Assembly: GCA_964030785.1 (NCBI GenBank) | Contig: OZ034977.1 | Location: 29,260,652 to 29,324,651 of the forward strand | Source: Siderastrea siderea | Taxonomy: Eukaryota; Cnidaria; Anthozoa; Scleractinia; Rhizangiidae | DNA: 64,000 bases | Direction: 5' to 3' | Shown: piece after piece, positions 1-12,000 of the stretch | Position numbering within the stretch: the first letter of the stretch is position 1 | Layout of the letters: every line of letters begins with the position of its first letter | The notes under the pieces: generated by a model | What the model saw: the letters and a program-made list of their open reading frames with translations, nothing else | Databases searched by the model: none | Told to the model about the DNA's origin: nothing | Translations under genes and position numbers: made by a program

Positions 1-3000
1 AAAATATATAGACACTCCAACATTCAAGAAGTTCCTCAAGTGTGGTGATGCCATATTAGATATCGGGCAAGGATTTGTTGACAAGACGATGAGGGAACTT
101 AAAGAAATGACTGAAAAGGGCATTGATCCCTCTGATGGCACAAGAGGTGAGTTTATTAGTACATGCATGCATTTATAAAGTGCAGATTCTGCACGTATAG
201 TTGTTTAGATTTAGATCATGGGAAGGTGCACTTAAGTAGTGACAACGTTACCTGCGTGACAGGCGCTAAAATGGGAGGAAGAGAAGGAATTAGGAAGCAC
301 AGGGCATGTGTGTGGAAAACAGGGGAGGGAAAGGATCTGGGTTTCATACAGGGTCCCATGTTGAAGTCAAGGGTCCCATGACCAGGTTCCCATGTCGTAT
401 AGCAATGTGTGCTTTCTGCAACATGAAAATTTGATATACGCTGAGATGGCAATATGTACATCAACAACTTCATTATACTTACAGTGCAACACTGTTGCAG
501 CACAAGTTGCAGGGAAAATGTTTTATTTTTGGAATTACTGACAGCATTATCAAACATCTACACCCTTTATCATTTCTTGTTGTATACACAACTTAATTGT
601 TACTCAACATCTTCCGTCCAAATGGCCAAGACTTGGGCTAGTTCCCCATCTATCTGCTTTCCAAATCTCATGTCCCCACGTCCCTACCTCCCTGATATCT
701 CTTGTCCACGTTCCTCGATATCATGCCCCGCATCCCCTATCTCTTGACTCCACGTCCCTGACTTCCCTTCCCGGCATCGTTGATCACATCTCTCTTCCCG
801 CATCTCTGATCTTCACGTCTTCGTGTTCCCCATCTTCATGACACCGTGTCGCAGATCTCACGTCCTCGCATCCCTGATCTCGGTTCCCCACCTCAGATCT
901 CACGCCCATGCATCTGCGATCTCACCTTCCCGTCTCCGCGATGTCATGCCCCCACACATCCCCGCATCCCCTGTCCCCATCCCACTTTTAGCTGCAACCT
1001 TTAAAAACAACGACAACAACAACAATTGAGAGCCAAATTGAAACCTGTATGTTTATTCAATCAAATTATCAGGACCGAGGAAAACACTTGGAACTTTTTT
1101 AATTTGTAATTCTTCCATGGCTTTGGAAGGAATTGGACAAACCGCCATTTACACTAAAGGGAGAAAACCTGGCGTTTTCATGGAGAATAATATTTTAACG
1201 TGTTCTTTGTACACCTGTATGTTTCGTTATAGTGGTCACATAGCATTTGATATAAAAGCCTTTTTAAGGCTAAAAAAGCTAATCTTAAGTATGAGTCTTT
1301 TTCTGTTGATCTAAATTTAGTTGTTTCAGTGTTGACGTATTTACTGACAAAAGAAGAGCTAACTCCTGAAGAAGTTAACGGTCATGCCATTGATGTAGTA
1401 GCTGGTGGTGTTGACACAGTAAGTGGAAGAGAATATAACTTCGTTGTTATACTTACAGCTACTGTAGAAGACAACTAAAAGAATAAATCTGAACAAATTG
1501 TAAGAAAAATAGAGAAAATTGAAAGCAAATACACTGCAATATTGTACTGGTCAACAGCTTTTCATTTGAATGTTCACACTTTAAGATATCATCCACAGAT
1601 GCAAAGGTCAGGTCATTTTCGTTGGGTGTAACTTTGATTTAATTACTGCAAATTTTCACACTTCACACTTCACAACCACTCGGTGAGTGGCTCACAGGTT
1701 AACTGTTACGGAGCAAAAAGCAATCTTGACAGAAAAACTGCCGTTTGCACTTTACAATTCCACGCCACAAATTGCACCTCGCAGACAATACCATACCCTA
1801 CACGTATCCTACCAAACCAGACCTTACTACCCACCGATTAATTTTTCAGCGCACTCGGCCCGTCACTGGCAGAAACACATCGCGCGGAACAAATTCGGAC
1901 GGTGGGTGTCAGGCGATACCGTGCATTTTGATATCTGTAGTCCCTCGCCCGATTTGTTTTCGACCACAAAACAAACAAACAAGTCAAAGTTTGGGTCAAA
2001 CTTGTTAATTGCTAATGGCAGAAAGAAATCGGTTTGCGGAAACCAGTGACGGTGAAATCACCTGCAATCACGACATGATGGCTTAATCAATGGCTTTTTT
2101 CCTTCTTCTTTAGCATGACAAAAGTGCGTTGTGAAAAGTAATCGGAGGCTTATAAAACTAAACCCCTTCCTGGCTTGCTAATATATCGAACGGCAATGCC
2201 CTTGGTTGTCCTCGAAGCTTCGTTTCTTGTTTTCGGAGAATCTTTTAGCCTGGGGCATCATGCTCCTATATATCAGCCGCCGGCAGGGGGTTTATTTAAT
2301 ACTACATACCATACCATTGCATACCCCCCATACCAGGGCGAGGAAAATTCGAGAAATAAGCAAGTATTGTAAGCATTGCAATTTAAAGCTAAACTAATTG
2401 TTCGTATTTTAAACTCTTGAGTAGCCTGTGACTGACAGGCTCCGTGGTGGGAAATTAAGCGCAAGTAAACTGGCAAGCAGATACATGTAGCGAGGTGTGG
2501 CTTGGGCCCCTTCACAGGCTCCCGTTAAATAACAGTAAGGTGTTGTTTACATCTCTTTGTGTGATCTGATCTTCATACATTTTGCCATTTTGCTTCGTTT
2601 TCTTTTGACCGTTTAGACATCGAGTACTGTTCTATGGTTGTTGTATAATCTGGCAAGATTTCCACGTGTTCAAGAGAAGCTGTACCAAGAGGTAGATAGT
2701 GTTGTGAGAAAGGATGAAGACGTCACAGCTCGGAATCTCGCCAAACTGCCTTATCTGAAGGCTTGTCTGAAAGAGTCCATGAGGTGAAACGTTATACAAG
2801 TGCTTCAGACTTTGTATGATTTTCACATTGTCAGATTCTTCCACTCAAAAAAATTAGATATGCTAGTTAACCATTTAATTTCTAGCTCTATTTTTTTTTC
2901 CGGTGAGGCTGATCTGGGACTAAACGTTTTTGATATACTGACGATCGATTTGAACCTGAAAGCCGAGTAGCATTTCCTGAAACTTGTCGTGCAACAAATG

Positions 3001-6000
3001 TTATAGACTAATTTCGATTTGAGACTTCATTACCGCTTTATAATGACGGCTAGTTGGGAGCAAACATATTCCGTATCGGAATCCATGTCTTAATAATTTC
3101 TGTTGATCAGAATAGAAATTCTTACTCGTCATGAAGATTTGCACGCGCGATACTAGCTTACGAAAGTAGTTGTGGTTTAGCAGCAAAATGTTTGAATTTT
3201 CCACTTTTTCAACTCAAATTTGCCCTATGAAACAAACTGAACTCTTCCAGTGCATCAACACATTTTTTTTTTCAAACGACGAAGATCGACAAAACAATAG
3301 AATGACATGACAATTAACTTCTTTACCAGGTTAAAACTGGAACACAAGTGATAACGCAATTATAGCGAGAGCATCGCGAAATAAAATCGGAAAAACAAAC
3401 TGTTTTAAAAGAAACATACACAGTTTTAAAGCTTTAGCACTCACATTCTCGGCAATCTGTCAAGGTAAGTTGCTTGTAGGGATGAATCACATTGCAATAA
3501 AGGTTTTTGAGCAAAAACTAAAATTTTGCCGGCGTTTATGTGAACAAAGTTTTGACCTTGGCCGCGTTGTCATGACAGTTTCGAAACCAATCACCATCCA
3601 GCATTTTGAGACGACATTATCGCAAAATAACGCCGTCTCAAACTCAATCAAAAGAGACCACTGAAGTTCTAAGTTACATGTTCCACCATCTCCGCGCGCA
3701 GCAAGTTTTCGTGTAGAAGAAAGTAGACGTCGATAGCTGATGGAACAGTCGTTCAAGTGTTTGTTATAGTTTCTTAAACCATTAATAAATTTTAAAGAAA
3801 TTCAAAGCAAAAGCTCGCAAAATTTGACGCAATGTCCCGGGAGTGATTTTCTTTGCTTTCTCTTTATGAATTATTAATGAGTTTGAGAAGACCAGTTTCG
3901 AGAACGTCGGTTTGAGTACAGTGTTTATCTAAAAGGTTCCTGTGAAAAAGAGTGTTAATCGATAGCACAGACTAACACCAACACGATACACTGAACTGAC
4001 AAGTCTGACTAGCAAAACGATGGAAATTGATTGAACCTGAAAAAAAAAATGACCTATCACTGTTTCGAGTCTTCACAACCAATAACATCATCATTTTCAC
4101 GTGGTGATCCACGATTTACTTTGAGTTATTATGCCATAGCCGCTTTAAGGACTAATCTTGCTCAGGCAATCACACTACTGATTTTCTCTGGTTTAAACCA
4201 TTTACAGCAGTCTTTTCAAGGGCATCGGGTCGGTTACACTAGACGAGCTAATGGTTATCCTGGGTTCAAACCCATCACAGTCTTTATAGGACTGCTTTTA
4301 AATGGACGATCCCATGGTATAAACAACTGATACTCCTGGGTTTAAAGCACTATCACACCCGAAAAAAGGTTGTTGTTGTTCTTGTTTTTTTTATTTCACA
4401 AGATGTTAAGACTTCATGTTCATTAACTAATTAACTGGCGAACTAAAATTTGCTGGTATGTAGTTTTAGCATCTTCTGTCAAATCTTTCTCAGAAATCTT
4501 CAGGAATCGTCGATTATCTTCGAACGTGTCCAGGAAATGAATGGAAACATCTGCACGAGCGTTGGTCATTGCGCCAAACATACTTTAGTCCCTAATATTA
4601 GTTTTTATTCCACTGCAGGCTGACTCCCGTATCACTGTTCGTTGCAAGGATACTGGCCCAGGATGTTGTGTTGTCTGGGTACAATGTTCCAGCACAGGTG
4701 ATCGAGCTTAACTTTTAAGCATGAGTATTTTAATTTCCCTGTTTTTCTTATTTGGAGACACGAATGGCAAACATAAGGTAAAGGACTTTACTGGTAGACA
4801 ATCCACAGGGGAAAAAAAACTCATGGACAAATTGATGGAAGCTAAAGAATGTCGCTGGACACTTTAACAACGTTACATCCCTCAAATTTTGCCATTAACA
4901 TTTTTTGCCAGTCTGTTAAGTTTGCCATTTGTGTCTTAATTATTATTGTTATTGTTTTGAATTTCAATTATTTCTCAAACATTTCAAAATTGGTTGGCAT
5001 CGGTTTCTCTAATAAACACTGTAATTTTTGGCGTGTTTGCCTGACCCATACAATGGTGTTCACAACCATAACTAGGGTCATTATAGTCGTATCTCATTTG
5101 TTGTCGTTTTAAAGAAACGGTGTCGCCCTGGTTTTTCAGTTTATATGCCAACGACAACAAACCAATTTGAATTCTTTGTTAGAATGTTCAGTCTTCTTGT
5201 TATCGTTTCTTGAGCGGGAAGTTCACCTGTTTGTTCAGCGGCAGTTCAACATTACAGGAAGTTTTGCAGAAAATGAGACTAGTGTCATTTGGGTGTTCTT
5301 TTAGTCTGCATTCCAAGTTTTAGTGGCCAAGTTTTTTTGACCAAACGGAGGTATCTTTCCTTCTTGATTCTGCACTTTTGTCCAACACCTTGATTATTAC
5401 AGTTGACGTGCATCGCTCTCATTTTAGTTATAAAATGGGGTTGGGAGGCCTGCACGACTCCTACTTCACGTTTTCGTACGCTTCGCCTTACATGTCTCGG
5501 TCTTTCGACCAAGTTTGCTCCTTGTATTTTTGTAGTGGGTTTAGCAAGGAAGATTTTTAAATGGTTACTGGATTGAGCCATTTCAACTTAAACGTCGCAT
5601 TTTTAGACTTTGATCTCGAGGTCATAACGATCTTCTTCTGATAGCCGTTGGATTCTTGCGGCTTGTGCGCACTGTTTGTTATTCTCAGTTAAATTTGACC
5701 TCGGATCATTTTTTAAGCGACTAAATGTGGTTTCTATGCCGCTTTCGGCATACTAGGTACGTTGAGTCTGGCTCGCTTAGGAACTTGATACAGTTTTTCA
5801 GCCTCTCATGTTTGTAGTTGTGACAATAAAGGATCTGAAATATTATCTGTAACGTGATGAGTTAATTTCCCTGCTGATGTTTGTAACGCTGGGCCCAGCT
5901 TATTTGTATAATTCTGTCGCAGGATGTTTTGTTTCTCATCACGGAGTGTGATCTATAGACCCTTCTCGTCATGAAACTGAAGTTGTAGCTTCTTTCTAGC

Positions 6001-9000
6001 TATGTAACATGTAATAGATGGCTGAACTCTGCTTCAGTCAAACATGTGTGAGTGAGCTCCTCTTGAAACTGAGAGTTTCGTGTCTGCCCGCACGAAAATG
6101 TTAGGCCTGACAGGAGCCTTAACAAGGCCTTAATCTTCAAACCTAACAGCGACCTTACAAGAAACTAACTCTCAACGTTAAAATGAAGCCTGACATGAGC
6201 CTTACGTAAACGTCGTAGGAGCGTTAAAAAAGCCAGTTTTAAGGGTCTTGTCACGGTTTTGTTACGCTAATGTTATTTTCACAAGTGGCTTTGTTTAATG
6301 TTATCAGACGCCCAAGGGTAAAAATGTAAGGAATGTTTAGGTCCATGTTAGGGTTTAGTGAGGCTCTTTATTTAGTTCTGTTTAATGCAAGATCTATCAC
6401 TCACGACTTTCAAGGACAAAAATGTAAGGAATTTTTTGGTTCGTGTTTGGTTCTTTGTGAGGTTCTTTGTTGAAATTTAGTTAAGATCAGGATCACTCGC
6501 GACTTACCTCTCTTACCTTTCTTAAGATGGTAAACCCAAGAAGCACTAGCTAGGTTATAAGTTCGTATTTTACAAATCGTGAATTTTTCATACCCTTGCA
6601 TACACTTACTTTTCTGGATCTAAAGGAGACTTGTCTTGTAACTGTTGTCATTTTGTTTTGCACCAGGCCTCATGTCCGCATGAGCTTGCGAGTTCTTCGG
6701 TTGCAAATATCAAACGTGCAAGTTTTTAAGAGGAAGGCTGACCCTTTTTCATCACGGGTTTCGGAAGCTCACTATTGTTGGCTTTTGACCACATTTCCCG
6801 TACTCTCTTGGCCTGCTTATTATTTATTGTTGACGATTATAAGAGTTTCTATGGAAAATATTACTTGCGCTAAAAATGTGCTGAATTGGTGGAAAATAAA
6901 GTTGTCTTTTGAACTCACCTGCGGCTTCAGGCCCGTCGTCCGTTTCCCAGTGTTGTTACAGCGGTTTAGGCCTTGAACGGATTATAACTGATAAGACGCC
7001 TCTCTGAGCGAGTCACTTTTCCACCCCGAGAAGTGAAGACAGAATTAAGCGAAGCGAAGGTTGGCAATGCAGCCATCTCCTGACCGTACGTTGACGGTTT
7101 CGGGGACGATAAATCCCATTGAAAATGCGCGATGGGGATTATTTCACCAGAGACAGATTTGTTGACACACAACGAGCATTTTTTTGTCGATCGCATTGCC
7201 GAGGCCCTTTTTCAGGAGAGCCGTAGATGGCAAATTTACTGAGCAGTTTTAGGGCATGACTACACGCGGACACAGCTACTCTGCAACGAACTCCAACCGT
7301 CAAGTAACAAATTCAAACCAACGCGGGTCAGGCGCAGAAAATATTTTACCAACCGTCAAACGTCAATTTGAAACCTAAGTGCAATGGGTATTGTAAGATT
7401 TGTCGCTTCTCAGATTGCGGCCCCAGGGTCGAGGTAATTTTACCCGTCAAATGAGCTGAAGTGACGTAAAGACCCTCCAAAAGTATGGTTCATGTTTGGT
7501 GGATTGTTAGGTTGGGGGTCACATTTCTAACGGACAAAAATATTTTGGTTACTTTATGGTTCATGTCAGGCTGACGACAAAACCCTAACACGAACCTCTG
7601 TTTTTTAAGGCTCTTGTTAGTCCAACTGGAGACTGACAAGTAACCTAACATTAGACTTCTTTTTGTCATGTTCTTTCAGCTAGGAGCCTAACATAAAATT
7701 GTTAGGCTAAATTTTGCTTCTTGTTAGCCTCTGGTGCACTATATCAGGCCTTTGTTAGGCCTGATTTTGGTTCTGTCAGGCCAAAAAATTTCGTACGGGT
7801 AGGAGCTTTATATCTTTCCTCCTGTTCTTAGCAAGTCTATCGACTGCGTGGTTGTGTATGCCAATATGTACAGGCAAGACCATGGTTTCGACCCTCCACA
7901 TGGGTCTCATCAGTTGCCGGGATTGGCTTTGTGAGTTGCTCTTATACGAGTTCGTGTACTTTGCGAGAATGACAAGACATTCTGCTTGGCATAGGTTTTC
8001 TGTTGTGTATTTATACCCACTGTGCGGATCGAAAATCCTGGATTTCTATTGGCTATTCAAAGGGAGCCAACTGTCAGGTGTGGTTTTCGATCCCTTTCCG
8101 TTTGAAGCTTGCGCGTGTGCTCGTCTTTGTTGTGTTTTTGAAATTTAAACACTCTATGTTTGTTTGAATGAGGAGTTGATCGTTATCTGATTTGCCGCGT
8201 ACACTGCTCTTTCAGTTTTAATAAACTGCAGCTATGGTACGCATTGTCCTTCTACTCCTCTGTGATGTTTACTGAGTGCTGATTTTTCACACGTTTGCTT
8301 TAAAATTTGGCGGCATTAGTCCTAAGTCTTAAGCACGTTTGTGAACGGTTTGAATGAGGAGTTGTAATTTATCAGGCGGGCACATAATTTCTGCATAATC
8401 GGCAGCGTAGATTTGAGTATGGTGCGCTTTGTTTCGTTGTTTTCTCCTCTACGATGTTTTGTTCAAGTGCTAACATATCGTGCTACTCACATGAAGCAAA
8501 ACGGGGCCCCCCGAAAAACAATCAATCACAGTTATAAAATGGGGTTGGGAGGCCTGCACGACTCCTACTTCACGTTTTCGTACGCTTCGCCTTACATGTC
8601 TCGGTCTTTCGACCAAGTTTGCTCCTTGTATTTTTGTAGTGGGTTTAGCAAGGAGGATTTTTAAATGGTTACTGGATTGAGCCATTTCAACTTAAACGTC
8701 GCATTTTTAGACTTTGATCTCGAGGTCATAACGATCTTCTTCTGATAGCCGTTGGATTCTTGCGGCTTGTGCGCACTGTTTGTTATTCTCAGCTAAATTT
8801 GACCTCGGATCATTTTTTAAGCGACTAAATGTGGTTTCTATGCCGCTTTCGGCATACTAGGTACGTTGAGTCTGGCTCGCTTAGGAACTTGATACAGTTT
8901 TTCAGCCTCTCATGTTTGTAGTTGTGACAATAAAGGATCTGAAATATTATCTGTAACGTGATGAGTTAATTTCCCTGCTGATGTTTGTAACGCTGGGCCC

Positions 9001-12000
9001 AGCTTATTTGTATAATTCTGTCGCAGGATGTTTTGTTTCTCATCACGGAGTGTGATCTATAGACCCTTCTCGTCATGAAACTGAAGTTGTAGCTTCTTTC
9101 TAGCTATGTAACATGTAATAGATGGCTGAACTCTGCTTCAGTCAAACATGTGTGAGTGAGCTCCTCTTGAAACTGAGAGTTTCGTGTCTAGGAGCTTTAT
9201 ATCTTTCCTCCTGTTCTTAGCAAGTCTATCGACTGCGTGGTTGTGTATGCCAATATGTACAGGCAAGACCATGGTTTCGACCCTCCACATGGGTCTCATC
9301 AGTTGCCGGGATTGGCTTTGTGAGTTGCTCTTATACGAGTTCGTGTACTTTGCGAGAATGACAAGACATTCTGCTTGGCATAGGTTTTCTGTTGTGTATT
9401 TATACCCACTGTGCGGATCGAAAATCCTGGATTTCTATTGGCTATTCAAAGGGAGCCAACTGTCAGGTGTGGTTTTCGATCCCTTTCCGTTTGAAGCTTG
9501 CGCGTGTGCTCGTCTTTGTTGTGTTTTTGAAATTTAAACACTCTATGTTTGTTTGAATGAGGAGTTGATCGTTATCTGATTTGCCGCGTACACTGCTCTT
9601 TCAGTTTTAATAAACTGCAGCTATGGTACGCATTGTCCTTCTACTCCTCTGTGATGTTTACTGAGTGCTGATTTTTCACACGTTTGCTTTAAAATTTGGC
9701 GGCATTAGTCCTAAGTCTTAAGCACGTTTGTGAACGGTTTGAATGAGGAGTTGTAATTTATCAGGCGGGCACATAATTTCTGCATAATCGGCAGCGTAGA
9801 TTTGAGTATGGTGCGCTTTGTTTCGTTGTTTTCTCCTCTACGATGTTTTGTTCAAGTGCTAACATATCGTGCTACTCACATGAAGCAAAACGGGGCCCCC
9901 CGAAAAACAATCAATCACAGTTATAAAATGGGGTTGGGAGGCCTGCACGACTCCTACTTCACGTTTTCGTACGCTTCGCCTTACATGTCTCGGTCTTTCG
10001 ACCAAGTTTGCTCCTTGTATTTTTGTAGTGGGTTTAGCAAGGAGGATTTTTAAATGGTTACTGGATTGAGCCATTTCAACTTAAACGTCGCATTTTTAGA
10101 CTTTGATCTCGAGGTCATAACGATCTTCTTCTGATAGCCGTTGGATTCTTGCGGCTTGTGCGCACTGTTTGTTATTCTCAGTTAAATTTGACCTCGGATC
10201 ATTTTTTAAGCGACTAAATGTGGTTTCTATGCCGCTTTCGGCATACTAGGTACGTTGAGTCTGGCTCGCTTAGGAACTTGATACAGTTTTTCAGCCTCTC
10301 ATGTTTGTAGTTGTGACAATAAAGGATCTGAATATTATCTGTAACGTGATGAGTTAATTTCCCTGCTGATGTTTGTAACGCTGGGCCCAGCTTATTTGTA
10401 TAATTCTGTCGCAGGATGTTTTGTTTCTCATCACGGAGTGTGATCTATAGACCCTTCTCGTCATGAAACTGAAGTTGTAGCTTCTTTCTAGCTATGTAAC
10501 ATGTAATAGATGGCTGAACTCTGCTTCAGTCAAACATGTGTGAGTGAGCTCCTCTTGAAACTGAGAGTTTCGTGTCTAGGAGCTTTATATCTTTCCTCCT
10601 GTTCTTAGCAAGTCTATCGACTGCGTGGTTGTGTATGCCAATATGTACAGGCAAGTACATAGCTAGAAAGAAGCTACAACTTCAGTTTCATGACGAGAAG
10701 GGTCTATAGATCACACTCCGTGATGAGAAACAAAACATCCTGCGACAGAATTATACAAATAAGCTGGGCCCAGCGTTACAAACATCAGCAGGGAAATTAA
10801 CTCATCACGTTACAGATAATATTCAGATCCTTTATTGTCACAACTACAAACATGAGAGGCTGAAAAACTGTATCAAGTTCCTAAGCGAGCCAGACTCAAC
10901 GTACCTAGTATGCCGAAAGCGGCATAGAAACCACATTTAGTCGCTTAAAAAATGATCCGAGGTCAAATTTAACTGAGAATAACAAACAGTGCGCACAAGC
11001 CGCAAGAATCCAACGGCTATCAGAAGAAGATCGTTATGACCTCGAGATCAAAGTCTAAAAATGCGACGTTTAAGTTGAAATGGCTCAATCCAGTAACCAT
11101 TTAAAAATCCTCCTTGCTAAACCCACTACAAAAATACAAGGAGCAAACTTGGTCGAAAGACCGAGACATGTAAGGCGAAGCGTACGAAAACGTGAAGTAG
11201 GAGTCGTGCAGGCCTCCCAACCCCATTTTATAACTGTGATTGATTGTTTTTCGGGGGGCCCCGTTTTGCTTCATGTGAGTAGCACGATATGTTAGCACTT
11301 GAACAAAACATCGTAGAGGAGAAAACAACGAAACAAAGCGCACCATACTCAAATCTACGCTGCCGATTATGCAGAAATTATGTGCCCGCCTGATAAATTA
11401 CAACTCCTCATTCAAACCGTTCACAAACGTGCTTAAGACTTAGGACTAATGCCGCCAAATTTTAAAGCAAACGTGTGAAAAATCAGCACTCAGTAAACAT
11501 CACAGAGGAGTAGAAGGACAATGCGTACCATAGCTGCAGTTTATTAAAACTGAAAGAGCAGTGTACGCGGCAAATCAGATAACGATCAACTCCTCATTCA
11601 AACAAACATAGAGTGTTTAAATTTCAAAAACACAACAAAGACGAGCACACGCGCAAGCTTCAAACGGAAAGGGATCGAAAACCACACCTGACAGTTGGCT
11701 CCCTTTGAATAGCCAATAGAAATCCAGGATTTTCGATCCGCACAGTGGGTATAAATACACAACAGAAAACCTATGCCAAGCAGAATGTCTTGTCATTCTC
11801 GCAAAGTACACGAACTCGTATAAGAGCAACTCACAAAGCCAATCCCGGCAACTGATGAGACCCATGTGGAGGGTCGAAACCATGGTCTTGCCTGTACATA
11901 TTGGCATACACAACCACGCAGTCGATAGACTTGCTAAGAACAGGAGGAAAGATATAAAGCTCCTAGACACGAAACTCTCAGTTTCAAGAGGAGCTCACTC

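Noticed and set aside
9184..9537. 117-codon frame repeated in every B block (also 7852-8148, 11617-11970)
   Set aside because: It is repeated only because the DNA is duplicated. It opens at a GTG or mid-block and runs antisense to the CCAAT/TATA pair; no domain seen.
11080..11295. Short frame MAQSSNHLKILLAKP... in each inverted A block
   Set aside because: Intact in every A copy but only about 51 codons within the block, and it runs over the block edge into different sequence each time, so a conserved stop is lacking. Too weak to call a gene.
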